Assembly (NCBI GenBank): GCA_963765785.1
Contig: CAVXXW010000019.1
Location: 124,001 to 188,000 of the forward strand
Source: AC-32 sp963765785
Lineage (GTDB): Bacteria; Actinomycetota; Thermoleophilia; Gaiellales; Gaiellaceae
Direction of reading: 5' to 3'
Length of the DNA: 64,000 nucleotides
The first letter of the stretch is position 1, and each line of letters opens with the position of its first letter. A program made the translations under genes and the position numbers. Of the stretch, positions 1 to 8,405 are shown piece by piece. The notes beneath the pieces are model-generated. The model had not been told where the DNA came from and searched no databases. It saw only the letters and a list, made by a program, of their open reading frames with translations.

Positions 1-548
1 GTGAGGCGCACGTACTTGTCCGCGGTCGCCGCCGCCTCCTGGCCCTTGCTGAAATACGCATCAGCTTTGGCCGTCAGCGCCAGTCCCTGGGCCTCTTGGG
101 GGATCCTGTATTGCCGCATGTACGAAGGATCAGGCGGGGCATGAGGGTTCTTCAGCGGATGGGTCGCGATCCAGGCTGCGAACGGCACCCGGTAGCCAGG
201 GCGCAGGCGCTTCACGGCGAGCCGGAAGAGCTTGGGGTCCTTCGACGCGTAAGCGGTTTCCGCGGCATTGAACGACACGGAGTCCAGGGTGCGGATCTGA
301 GTCGCCTGGATCTGCGCTAGGCTGGCCTTCGTTCGGGTCGAGGACGCCTTCGCGAGAGAGAGTGACGACTCCGTCCCCCACTTGGCCGCCGAGTAGCCGG
401 ACCAGGCGGCGAGCAGGGCCACAACCGAGAGCAGGACCGCCTCTAGAATCGCGATCGCGCGGTCATGCTGACCGTGGTGAGTCGCCGTGTGCTCGTGATG
501 CTCGGCGATCTCCTTCCCAACCTCGCTAGCCGACAGGCCTTCGGCCAT
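1..548 (-). CDS. DUF4337-like membrane protein, partial at the window edge
   Basis: The frame is open from an ATG at 548 to base 1, so the 3' end lies outside the window; about 182 codons are visible. The start is followed by a His-rich stretch (EHHEHTATHHGQHDRA, residues 13-28), then one hydrophobic segment (AILEAVLLSVVALLAAW, about 30-46), then a helical, mostly polar region ending in KADAYFSKGQEAAATADKY. One N-terminal membrane helix followed by a helical domain is the layout of DUF4337-type proteins, whose function is not known. I infer a membrane-anchored protein with its bulk on one face of the membrane. The family name is a recognition call, not a search result. Confidence 0.7.
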   Translation of the reverse strand, partial: MAEGLSASEVGKEIAEHHEHTATHHGQHDRAIAILEAVLLSVVALLAAWSGYSAAKWGTESSLSLAKASSTRTKASLAQIQATQIRTLDSVSFNAAETAYASKDPKLFRLAVKRLRPGYRVPFAAWIATHPLKNPHAPPDPSYMRQYRIPQEAQGLALTAKADAYFSKGQEAAATADKYVRL

Positions 549-830
549 CCGGACGCTCCATTCCGTCGCGTTCGGCCCACGCTCACAGCCGTGGCAGGCG
601 GTCACATCGTCCGAAAGAGATGATCGGGTGTTTCATGCGAACCGCATGAGGCGAACGGATCCGCGCCGGGCCGACACTCGACCGATGAACGGCACGTCAC
701 GGCTCGCAACGGCGGCGGCTTCGACCTGATCGAGGGAGTCGTCGCGAACACGGTGGAGAAGTGACGTCCCGGCGGCTCCTGGGCGGGGGTCACTGCATAC
801 GCGCGCACCCGCGTGCCGATGTCGCTCGGG

Positions 831-1146
831 AGGTGGCGCCGGGACTCGCGACGCTGTTGCACTACCCGCGTTCGTTGCTGCGGTTCGACCTCATTGCGGG
901 AGTGACCGTCGGCGCGAGGGCGGCCCTCTTCGCTGGCGATGGCCGAGCTGGCCGGCTTGCCCGTGGTGTACGGGCCCTGCGGGACCTTTTACCGCTCGCC
1001 GTCCAGGGGCTCTTGGGGACCTCACGGCAGCCTGTGATCGGGCCTGACGACGCTCGCAGCATTGACTGCGGTGACCGTCGCTCCGTTGGCACGACCAGCG
1101 CCGCCGGCACCCACAGCGGCCGCGCGCGGGGAAGAGCCCGTCGAGC
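831..1146 (+). pseudogene. Decayed 5' fragment of a SulP transporter gene
   Basis: Translations across three frames match the N-terminal part of the intact SulP protein encoded at 1165-2919. APGLATLLHYPRS and DLIAGVTVGA are in one frame, AMAELAGLPVVYG in another, and the later LLGTSRQPVIGPD, TVAP and EEPVEPW-like segments shift again. At least two frameshifts and loss of everything after about 110 codons make it non-functional. It lies on the opposite strand to the intact gene and ends 18 bases from that gene's 3' end, so the pair is tail-to-tail. It is most simply a remnant of a second SulP gene or of an inverted partial duplication. Confidence 0.8.
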
Positions 1147-1164
1147 CGTGGCGTGATGCGCCGA

Positions 1165-2919
1165 TCATCGCTCCCTTTTGCCCTGGCTCGATTCGAACGC
1201 CGCCACCGCGGACCTCACCGTCGGGAAGAAGTGGTTTGGCCCGATTCGTGCGGTAAGGCCGGTCTCGGCGAAGATTTCGCGCTGTCGCCCCTTTAGGCGG
1301 GCGATGCAAAGCGTGACGTCGCGCTGGTCGAGTTCGTCGTGCAGGAGGCTCAGCGCGTCGATCGCGGTCGAGTCGAGAAACGTCCAAGCCTCGGCGTTGA
1401 GCACCAGCCACCTGACGTCCGGAGCCTCGTCGGCGAGCGCGAGCACGCGCCGGCGAAGATATTCCGCGTTGACGAAGAAGGGCGGGGCGTCGAACCGGTA
1501 GACGAGAAGCCCGTGGACGGTCTCGGCGCTCTTGAAGCGTTCGATGTCGTGGTAACCGTCGACGTCCTCGACACGGCCGAGCACGGCATCGTGCGGGCGC
1601 GCGGCGCGGTACAGAAATACGCCGATCGAAAGCGAGATCGCAACGACGACTCCCCCGAGCACGCCGAAGAGCAGAACCCCGCCGAAGGCGGCGAGCGCAA
1701 GACCAACCTCGGCGGGTCGTACGTGGCGAAGGCGCCAGATCGAGCGGACGTTGATCAACCCGGCGGCTGCGACGACGATGATCACTCCGAGCGCTGCCTT
1801 GGGCAACGGCTCGATCAGCGGCATTGCGAAGAGAAGGAAGAGCCCCACAACCGCCGCGGCGACGACGACGGCAGCCTGGGACTTCGCGCCGGTGGAGTCG
1901 TTGACCGCGGAGCGAGAGTTGGAGGACGAGACGGGAAACGCACTGGTCAGCCCGCCCATGAGGTTCGCGGCGCCGAGCGCGCGCAGCTCGCTGTTGGCGT
2001 CGACTTCGTAGCCGTGCTTGCTCGCGAACGTGCGCACGGTCGCGATCAGGTCGGCGAAGGCGACGAGCGCGAACGCCGCCGCCGGAAGCAGCAGATCGAG
2101 GAAGTCGTCCGCGCCGACGTTCGGCGCCCCGAAGGGCGGCAGGCCGCCGTTCACCTCTCCGACGACTGCAATCCCGTAAGCCTCGAGATCGGCGACGGCT
2201 GCGATGAGAAGCCCCAGTCCGAGCACCACCAGGGACGGCGGTACGGCTGGGAGGAATCGTTTGACTGCCACCGCCGCCAGCAGCAGACCCGCGCTCAGGA
2301 GTACGGTCGGCCCATTCGCATCGCCGAGCTTGGGGATGACCTCCCGAACGATGGGGAAGAATTCGCGCGCGTCGACGGTGATCCCGAGGAGCTTGCCGAA
2401 CTGGGAAGCGATGACGATCAGCGCAACGCCGTTGATGTACCCGAGTAGCACGGGTTTGCCGAAAAAGTCGGCCACGAACCCGAGCCGAAGCAAGCCGGCC
2501 GCAAAGAGCAATGCGCCCATCGCAAGCGCCAGCGCCGCCGTCAGGGCGACATAGCGTGTCGGGTCGACTTCGCCCCCGGCTGCCGCAATCGGGGCGACTG
2601 TCACCGCCGTCAACGCCGCTAGCGCGGAGTCCGGGCCGATGACGTGCTGCCGCGACGTCCCGAGCAACCCGTAGACCGCGAGCGGAAGAAAAGTCCCGTA
2701 GAGCCCGTACACGACCGGCACGCCGGCCAGCTCAGCCATCGCCATGGACGACGGCACTGCAACCGCGCCGACGGTCACTCCCGCCACGAGATCGCCGCGG
2801 AGGAACGACCGTGGGTACCTCAGCAACGTCGCGAGCCCGGGTGCGATGTCCGAGACGGACAATCTGCCGAGCCCACGCGCCGGTGGCGGCGCCGCGGCCG
2901 GAGGGTCAGTGTCGTTCAA
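1165..2919 (-). CDS. SulP family anion transporter with C-terminal STAS domain
   Basis: This 584-residue protein has the usual SulP length and order: a short Pro/Ala-rich cytoplasmic N-terminus, a hydrophobic transport core from about residue 25 to 425 (including PSSMAMAELAGVPVVYGLYG and the PVSSSNSRSAVNDSTGAKSQ stretch typical of the family), and a STAS domain from about 440 to 575 with WLVLNAEAWTFLDSTAID. SulP proteins move sulfate, bicarbonate or other anions across the cytoplasmic membrane, usually with H+ or Na+; the substrate cannot be read from sequence. A decayed inverted partner sits just beyond its 3' end, and a 25-bp near-copy of its 3' end occurs at 18969-18993. No obvious operon partner. 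Confidence 0.93.
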   Translation of the reverse strand: MNDTDPPAAAPPPARGLGRLSVSDIAPGLATLLRYPRSFLRGDLVAGVTVGAVAVPSSMAMAELAGVPVVYGLYGTFLPLAVYGLLGTSRQHVIGPDSALAALTAVTVAPIAAAGGEVDPTRYVALTAALALAMGALLFAAGLLRLGFVADFFGKPVLLGYINGVALIVIASQFGKLLGITVDAREFFPIVREVIPKLGDANGPTVLLSAGLLLAAVAVKRFLPAVPPSLVVLGLGLLIAAVADLEAYGIAVVGEVNGGLPPFGAPNVGADDFLDLLLPAAAFALVAFADLIATVRTFASKHGYEVDANSELRALGAANLMGGLTSAFPVSSSNSRSAVNDSTGAKSQAAVVVAAAVVGLFLLFAMPLIEPLPKAALGVIIVVAAAGLINVRSIWRLRHVRPAEVGLALAAFGGVLLFGVLGGVVVAISLSIGVFLYRAARPHDAVLGRVEDVDGYHDIERFKSAETVHGLLVYRFDAPPFFVNAEYLRRRVLALADEAPDVRWLVLNAEAWTFLDSTAIDALSLLHDELDQRDVTLCIARLKGRQREIFAETGLTARIGPNHFFPTVRSAVAAFESSQGKRER

Positions 2920-2955
2920 GATTCCGACGCCCGGGCCGGCTGCCGGAGAGCACGC

Positions 2956-3384
2956 TCAGAGCCTCTTGCAGAACCACCGTGCCGCACCTTCGGCGGGACA
3001 GCCCTCGATGACGCCGACGGCTTCGTAACCGAGCCGCTCATAGAGACCTGCGACCAAAAGGTCGTAGGCGAAGAACTCGACGAGGGTACACCCGCGCTCT
3101 CTCGCGACAGACTCGGCTCCGGACATCAGCGCGCGTGCGAGCCCGCGGCCCCGAAGCGGTTCGTCGATCCACATGGCGTGCAACTCGCAGCACCGGCCCC
3201 ACGTCATGCCGGAGATGCCGGCCACGATCCGATGCTCGTCGTCGCGGACAAATATCCCGAACGATCGGTCCTCACCTACGCCAGCTGCCTCGATCGCGGC
3301 CGCGGTGACACGCTCCTCGAGCAATGCTAGGTCGGCGAGATCCGGCGAGCTCTCGAAGAGGAGCTGAAACGGGCCCTCCCTCAC
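2956..3384 (-). CDS. GNAT family N-acetyltransferase
   Basis: A 142-residue protein with the GNAT acetyl-CoA binding signature RGRGLARALMSGAES (about residues 78-92) and a C-terminal LYERLGYEAVGV strand typical of the fold. It probably transfers an acetyl group from acetyl-CoA to an amine; the acceptor is unknown. The N-terminal half (FQLLFESSPDLADLALLEERV) is the variable acceptor side. It stands between the SulP gene and an NTF2-like gene, all on the same strand but with ordinary intergenic gaps, so co-transcription is possible but not shown. Confidence 0.88.
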   Translation of the reverse strand: MREGPFQLLFESSPDLADLALLEERVTAAAIEAAGVGEDRSFGIFVRDDEHRIVAGISGMTWGRCCELHAMWIDEPLRGRGLARALMSGAESVARERGCTLVEFFAYDLLVAGLYERLGYEAVGVIEGCPAEGAARWFCKRL

Positions 3385-3409
3385 CCGCTGAGCATCCTGC
3401 TGCCGCGCT

Positions 3410-3829
3410 CTAGGCGGCGACCATTTGCTCCAGCAGAGAGGCGTCGTCGAAGTAGTTGCGGAACGCCGAGATCTTGTCCCCGCTGAACTCGGCGACGAGG
3501 GCGGCTCCCAACAGGATCTTGTCGCCGGTCGGTTCTACGACCGTGTTCTCGTCGAGCGCGAAGGGCCCGGAGAAGACGGCATGGAGGCGGTACTCGACGA
3601 ATCCCTTGTTCGCGAAGACGTCGAGCGAGTTGATCTCGATCTCCACATCCGAGAGGGCTTCCTCCCGGCCGGCCACGGTTTCCTTCAACTCCTCGAGCGA
3701 GCTGACGAGCATGTTCGGCGACCAACCGCTGACGTCAGCCGTGAACAGCTCCGGCAAGACGTCGGCATCTCCCGCGATGCACGCCTCGAGCGCGCGCCGC
3801 AGGACTTGACTACGGCCGTTGTCAGCCAT
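3410..3829 (-). CDS. NTF2-like / SnoaL-like protein
   Basis: A 139-residue cytoplasmic protein with the cone-shaped NTF2/SnoaL fold pattern: N-terminal helices with DADVLPELFTADVSGW, then strands EIEINSLDVFANKGFVEYRLHAVFSG and a closing AEFSGDKISAFRNYFDD segment. The last is the usual 'F.dgkI.r.r.Y.D' end of this fold. Members are either small-molecule isomerases or cyclases, or ligand-binding proteins; nothing here decides which. The ATG at 3829 is preceded by a good AAGGAG ribosome site about 7 bases upstream, which supports this start. Confidence 0.8.
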   Translation of the reverse strand: MADNGRSQVLRRALEACIAGDADVLPELFTADVSGWSPNMLVSSLEELKETVAGREEALSDVEIEINSLDVFANKGFVEYRLHAVFSGPFALDENTVVEPTGDKILLGAALVAEFSGDKISAFRNYFDDASLLEQMVAA

Positions 3830-3864
3830 GACGACTCCTTCCTTTCTTGCGCGTTGCGATGTGG

Positions 3865-4140
3865 CTAGGTGTCGAGGATCTTGGCCTTGGCCGCCGCGAA
3901 CTCCTCGTCAGTCAGGGTGCCGTCGGCGTGCAGCTGCCCCAGGCGCTCGAGCTCGTCCATGTCCGGTCCGGCGCTCGTCGGGGCCGGCGGCGGGGGTGCA
4001 GGCGGCGGCTCCTCCTCGTATCCCCCCTGGTCGTAGTCGTCCTGCTGTCCCGAGCGTCCGCCCGCCCTGCCGGCCGCGTATGCCGCGCCGCCGACTACCA
4101 GCGCCGTCCGACGTCGCGCCCGTCGTCGTGCGAATCCCAT
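3865..4140 (-). CDS. SHOCT domain small protein
   Basis: A 91-residue protein with three parts: an Arg-rich head followed by a short Ala/Gly hydrophobic patch (TALVVGGAAYAAGRAGG), an acidic-proline linker (residues about 35-57), and a C-terminal SHOCT domain (DELERLGQLHADGTLTDEEF, about 61-80, then AAAKAKIL). SHOCT is a short oligomerisation domain found at protein ends. The role is unknown; related small proteins are common beside DUF6325-type genes in actinobacteria, and one such gene lies 1.6 kb away. A GGAG site precedes the ATG. Confidence 0.85.
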   Translation of the reverse strand: MGFARRRARRRTALVVGGAAYAAGRAGGRSGQQDDYDQGGYEEEPPPAPPPPAPTSAGPDMDELERLGQLHADGTLTDEEFAAAKAKILDT

Positions 4141-4282
4141 CGCTCTCTCCTATCGTCGGTTTACATTCGGCCGGGTCTCACGAGGACCAACCACCGACGA
4201 TGGTGTCCCGGCGTCCGTCGGTCGGCATCATCCAAACAGGGCGAACCCGGCCAGGGGCAGAGGCTCCTGGCTCTCGGCCAGC

Positions 4283-5554
4283 TCAGGCGGCGCCGCGTTC
4301 GACGACCTCGCACCTGAGCCCGTCCGGTGTTCGTTTGACGCGGCGGCTGTAGTGGACGCGCAGCGCGGCGTCTGGCCCGATGTACAACTGGTCCGGCAGC
4401 ACCCACACCGAGGTCGCCCAGCTCGACGTCGGCCACCTCCACGGATCGAGCGTGTGCGCGATTGACCCGTGCAGGTCGGCGCGGAAGCTGATGGCGACGG
4501 CGTTGACGCTCCCCGGCTGCCCGAGAATGAGATCGGCGCTTGCGCGCACCGTGGCCTCCTCGAAGGCGGTGAGGTCGAGGACCGTGAGCACCGTCGGCGG
4601 CCCCACGGGCGGCCACGTCGCAGCTACCTCTGCCTCGGTCGGCGAGTTGACGGGGCCTGGCGCCGCCGCGTCTACAAGCGGCTCGAAGTCGATCCCATAG
4701 AGCCCCCGCCAGCGCTCGAGCGCCGCGCGTCCGAGCGCGCGCTGCCTCGCCTCCGCCTCGGGGAGCTCGAGCGGCCGCGCGAAAAGCGTGAGCGTGTTCG
4801 GAATCAATCGCGCGCCCGGCTTCAGCAGTCGGCGGCGTGCGTCGAGCGTCGTCTCGAGGATCTCCTCCTCGAAAGGCTCGTTGCCGATGACCTCGGAGAC
4901 GAGCAGGTCGGCCTGTTCGGGCAGCTCGATCTGCCGTGACCACCCGGCGACGAGCGTGATGCGGTCCTCCATGTCGCTCAGGGCGAACACGCGCGCGGCG
5001 GCCTCTGCGATGTCACTGGCCTCGACGGCGTAGACGTGCCGGGCGCCCGCGCGGGCGGCGGCGACCGCGAGCACGCCGCTCCCGGTGCCGATGTCGAGCA
5101 CGACGTCCCCAGGTCGCACGGCGTCCGCGAGCGCCGCCAGGAAGGCATTCGTCCGACGGTCGTCGTGCAGCATTCGGGCATGCTCCACCGGGTCTGCCCA
5201 CCCGCTCGACGGACCGCTTAGAGCGCCCGGCCGCACCAGGGCGCCCTCCTCGATCAACATGTTGATGACGCTCAGCGTCGGCACGAAGTCGGTCGGGCTG
5301 CGTTCCCCGCCCTCCAAGTGCTCGATCGCGTCCCCTAGAGCCACCGGTCGTGAGAAGAGCGACAGGATCGAATAGCCCCTTGGCCCGATGTCGACGATCG
5401 TCCCGTCCGGCGCATCGACGAGGACGTGCCCCGCGCCGTCGAAGCGCGTACGAACGTTTGGCGCGAGTTCCAAGAGCGTTCCCCTGGAAATGCCCGGTAA
5501 TGCCCTAGGCACGGTGGTCTCTTGACCGGAAGCAGGCCGGTGTTCTGCTTGCAC
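4283..5554 (-). CDS. PqqD-like domain fused to a PRMT-like SAM methyltransferase
   Basis: In this 423-residue protein, residues about 25-110 resemble a PqqD-like winged-helix domain (VRTRFDGAGHVLVDAPDG, IVDIGPRGYSILSLF, INMLIEEGALV), a fold used by peptide-binding RRE domains. From about 135 on it is a class I methyltransferase with motif I VVLDIGTGSGVLAVAAARAG, an acidic motif YAVEAS, and SEVIGNEPFEEEILE, which fits the double-E loop of protein arginine methyltransferases. The expected reaction is SAM-dependent methylation, possibly of a peptide or protein. No peptide precursor or radical-SAM gene is seen nearby, so a RiPP role is only a suggestion. The N-terminal part could instead be a generic winged helix. 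Confidence 0.75.
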   Translation of the reverse strand: MQAEHRPASGQETTVPRALPGISRGTLLELAPNVRTRFDGAGHVLVDAPDGTIVDIGPRGYSILSLFSRPVALGDAIEHLEGGERSPTDFVPTLSVINMLIEEGALVRPGALSGPSSGWADPVEHARMLHDDRRTNAFLAALADAVRPGDVVLDIGTGSGVLAVAAARAGARHVYAVEASDIAEAAARVFALSDMEDRITLVAGWSRQIELPEQADLLVSEVIGNEPFEEEILETTLDARRRLLKPGARLIPNTLTLFARPLELPEAEARQRALGRAALERWRGLYGIDFEPLVDAAAPGPVNSPTEAEVAATWPPVGPPTVLTVLDLTAFEEATVRASADLILGQPGSVNAVAISFRADLHGSIAHTLDPWRWPTSSWATSVWVLPDQLYIGPDAALRVHYSRRVKRTPDGLRCEVVERGAA

Positions 5555-5780
5555 TCTCCTCCTTCTCTCGGACTCCGCGCCGATTCAAGGCCCGCGACTT
5601 GCTGGGGTCATCGTCCGATCTGGATGGAATCCGGCCGACACAGGATGGCTCGACGAGGTTTCGAAGCACTCCGCCCCGTCTCGCCATTTCATCGCTTAAG
5701 GACGATGCCCGGTCGGGTCTGGATGTCGATCCTCTCAGTCCCGGATTTTGTCGGGCCGCCACACGAGGAAAGGGGATGGT

Positions 5781-6332
5781 ATGGCGATCGGACCCGTTCA
5801 GCTCATCGTTCTGGGGTTCAACCACCCCCAGTTCCACGGGGACATCATCGCCGAGCTGGAAAAGCTGCGGAAAAGCGACACGGTGCGCGTGATCGACGCG
5901 CTCGCCGTCTACAAGGACGCTGAGGGCGAGCTCGAGGTGGAGCACCTCAGCAACATCACCGAGGACGAGGCGATCGAGCTCGGCACGACCATCGGCGCCC
6001 TGATCGGCCTCGGCATCGAGGGCGAGGAGGGCATGGAAGCGGGTGCAGCCGCTGGAGCCGAGCAGGCCGCTACCGAGGGCGTCCATATGTTTTCAGACGA
6101 CGAGGCCTGGGACGTACTCGAGGAGATCCCGAACGACTCCGCCGCCGCCTTGCTCCTGATCGAGCACCACTGGGCCGTGCCGCTTCGTGACGCGATCGCG
6201 CGCGCGGGCGGCTTCCGCATCGGCGACGGCTTCATCAGCCCGCTCGATCTGATCGAGATCGGGCTCGTCTCAGCCGAGGAGGCGAAAGAGCTCCACGCAA
6301 TGGAGACGGCCGCGGTCGGCAGCCCACAGTGA
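5781..6332 (+). CDS. DUF6325 family protein
   Basis: A 183-residue protein starting at the ATG that follows a GAGGAAAGGGG ribosome site. It opens with GPVQLIVLGFNHPQFHGDII and continues with IDALAVYKDAEGELEV, a Gly-rich stretch (TTIGALIGLGIEGEEG), and ALLLIEHHWAVPLRDAIARA. This is the DUF6325 pattern common in actinobacteria: a ferredoxin-like half, a Gly-rich middle and a second half. Function unknown; the family is often found with small SHOCT or Arg-rich proteins, and such a short frame follows it here. No signal peptide. Confidence 0.8.
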   Translation: MAIGPVQLIVLGFNHPQFHGDIIAELEKLRKSDTVRVIDALAVYKDAEGELEVEHLSNITEDEAIELGTTIGALIGLGIEGEEGMEAGAAAGAEQAATEGVHMFSDDEAWDVLEEIPNDSAAALLLIEHHWAVPLRDAIARAGGFRIGDGFISPLDLIEIGLVSAEEAKELHAMETAAVGSPQ

Positions 6333-6358
6333 CCCTTACGAGCCACGGGAGGTAGAAG

Positions 6359-6430
6359 GTGTTCGGAGGACGAAGGGTGGCACGCCGAACGAGCCGGCGC
6401 ACCGCACGGCGCGTCTCGCGTCGCCGCTAG
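6359..6430 (+). CDS. Very short Arg-rich peptide, possible remnant of a SHOCT partner gene
   Basis: A GTG-started frame of 23 codons sits 26 bases after the DUF6325 gene, with GGGAGGT seven bases upstream of the GTG. The peptide is more than half Arg or Ser (VARRTSRRTARRVSRRR at its end). It ends just before a strong hairpin. It looks like the Arg-rich head of the small proteins that usually follow DUF6325 genes, with the SHOCT tail missing, so it may be either a genuine micro-peptide or a truncated gene. Translation is not proven. Confidence 0.4.
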   Translation: MFGGRRVARRTSRRTARRVSRRR

Positions 6431-6439
6431 TAGATCACG

Positions 6440-6474
6440 AGCAAGCCGCCCTGCGGCGGGCCGGGCGGCTTGCT
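6440..6474. terminator. Hairpin terminator between convergent genes
   Basis: AGCAAGCCGCC at 6440-6450 pairs perfectly with GGCGGCTTGCT at 6464-6474 across a 13-base loop. It follows the plus-strand DUF6325 unit. The minus-strand DUF2252 gene ends at 6636, so it could serve both directions. There is no long T tract. Confidence 0.65.
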
Positions 6475-6635
6475 TACCCGTACGGACCGCCGATCTCGAG
6501 GAGGCCAGGATGATCGGAGGAAGGCGCTGCGCCGCTTCTTGACCTGCCGCGGGCCCGGGTCGCATCGGCAGTTCCGTGAGCGGTGGTCATCTTGTTCGGA
6601 TGAAAACGGCGGGCGCTCCTCGGGGCTGTCCGGCG

Positions 6636-8123
6636 TCAGAGGCCTTCGATCGCATTCAGTCGTCCTGAAGCGATCGCTTTGGTGAAGGCCTGGTAGTCGC
6701 GTTCGTTCTGATCCGCGTAGCCCTCGGCGAAGTCGGTGACCGACTTGTCGAACGCATCGCTCTGGCCCAGGTAGGTGGAGATCGCGACTGGATCTCCAGA
6801 GCGAGCGTGCGCACGGGCAAGCGTCCACCCGCACCAGTGGGCGTAGAACGCGAGAGCGGCGGGGCTGAGCGATTCGATGTCTGCCGAGCCCTTCATGTCC
6901 CGGAGCTGGCGCCAGTAGAGGTAGCGGTTCGCTTGCACGCCCTTCGTCCAGCCGAGGTAGATGTCGCTCGCGGCCTGCATGAGGCGCTGGCCCCGGACGA
7001 CGCGCTCTCCAGGCTGTTTGTAACGGCTCTTCGGTAGGTGATCCTCGAGCACCGAGGCCGTTGCCTCCTTGACCTGCAGGAACAGCGGGTCGTTCTGGTC
7101 GCGTCCCTGCAACAGAACGATGAACGCCCGCGCTCCGACGCTGCCGACGCCGACGACCTTGTGAGCCATGTCGACGAACTGGAACCGCTCGAGGAGGTGG
7201 CGTCGGTCGTCCTCCAGGGTTGCCCTATAGGCCCGGAATTGCTCGTGCACCACATGCTCGAACTGCTCGGCGGACATGCCCTGGCGGCCTTCCAGCTCAC
7301 GCATCGGGATGACGATCGGCGGCTGGCTGATGATCCGGTACTTGCCGTCCACGACCTCGGCGAGCTTCGACAGCGCCTGCAGGCTGTCGCGCGTGCGAGC
7401 CTTCTCCGCGGCCCTCCTCGCCCGCTTTGCGTCGACCTTCGCCGCGCTCATCTGCGCCGCCTTCACTTTCGTCCTCTTCTTGCCCTTCTTCTTGGAACTC
7501 TTCTTGCTCGAGCTGTCCGTGCTCGCCACGAACCTCTCGATAGCCTCCATGAGAGTCGCTTCGGACAGGTGGGCGTACCAGACATCCATGGTCGACATCT
7601 CCGCGAACTCGGCCATCGCCTCGCGATAGCCGCGGACCGCCGCGAGCGTCGCGTCGCGGACGTCGGCGTTGCGGAACCCGTTGTTGCGGCCCGCGACCGT
7701 GAAGCTCGCCGCGAGCCGCTTGACGTCGTACTCGAACGGGCCGGGCAGCGTTTCGTCGAAGTCGTTCAGATCGAACAGGAGCTGTCGTTCCGGCGAGGCA
7801 AACGCGCCGAAGTTCGAGAGGTGGGCATCGCCGCACAGCTGGACCATCAGGCCGGCCGTGGGGGTGTGCTCGAGGTCGGCAGCCATGATCTTGGCGGCGC
7901 CGCGATAGAACGTGAACGGGGAAACCATCATCCGGCCGTGCCGCACCGGCACGAGGTCCGGCTCCCGGGTTTCGTTCTGCTGCTCGAGCAGGGCGATCGG
8001 ATCGATTCGCTCAGCGCCGGGCACCCACGTCCCATGCGTTGAGGGAGGCGTCCGCTCCCGCGACTCCTTGCCCTCCGCTCGACGTTCGTCGACACTCGGA
8101 TGCTGGATCTTGGCCGCGCTCAT
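6636..8123 (-). CDS. DUF2252 domain protein
   Basis: A 495-residue protein with the DUF2252 hallmarks RHGRMMVSPFTFYRGAA, LCGDAHLSNFGAFASPER and LFDLNDFDETLPGPFEYDVK, which resemble the catalytic loop and DxD regions of kinase-like phosphotransferases. The middle carries a Lys-rich low-complexity insert (KKSSKKKGKKRTKVK, about residues 207-221). Later motifs include GVGSVGARAFIVLLQGRD and AHWCGWTLARAHARSGD. The family is thought to be kinase-like but its substrate is unknown. Soluble, no signal peptide. It is transcribed alone. Confidence 0.88.
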   Translation of the reverse strand: MSAAKIQHPSVDERRAEGKESRERTPPSTHGTWVPGAERIDPIALLEQQNETREPDLVPVRHGRMMVSPFTFYRGAAKIMAADLEHTPTAGLMVQLCGDAHLSNFGAFASPERQLLFDLNDFDETLPGPFEYDVKRLAASFTVAGRNNGFRNADVRDATLAAVRGYREAMAEFAEMSTMDVWYAHLSEATLMEAIERFVASTDSSSKKSSKKKGKKRTKVKAAQMSAAKVDAKRARRAAEKARTRDSLQALSKLAEVVDGKYRIISQPPIVIPMRELEGRQGMSAEQFEHVVHEQFRAYRATLEDDRRHLLERFQFVDMAHKVVGVGSVGARAFIVLLQGRDQNDPLFLQVKEATASVLEDHLPKSRYKQPGERVVRGQRLMQAASDIYLGWTKGVQANRYLYWRQLRDMKGSADIESLSPAALAFYAHWCGWTLARAHARSGDPVAISTYLGQSDAFDKSVTDFAEGYADQNERDYQAFTKAIASGRLNAIEGL

Positions 8124-8405
8124 CGTTTCCCACTGGGCTGCGTAGCGCCCGTGGATTTTTCAGCCATTGCGACCTTCCCTTCGGCCATCCAAGAGAGTGG
8201 AGGCTAGGTCTCCCGGAGCCCTAGCACGTTAGACCGAGGCCGTTTCGCGCTCTTCACCCTGTGGGGATGAATCGAGAGCTCCGAGGCGTCCGTCACCGCG
8301 ACGCACCAAAGACAGCCGCTCACCGCGATCGCACACCGGCTCTAGCCGACAAGCCGAGATGATCGCGGGCGTGGACCGGGAGAGCCGGCGCTCGCGCGCT
8401 CAGCG

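Noticed and set aside
1339..2448. A 369-codon plus-strand frame over the SulP gene
   Set aside because: Antisense to a clear SulP coding sequence and without any recognisable domain.
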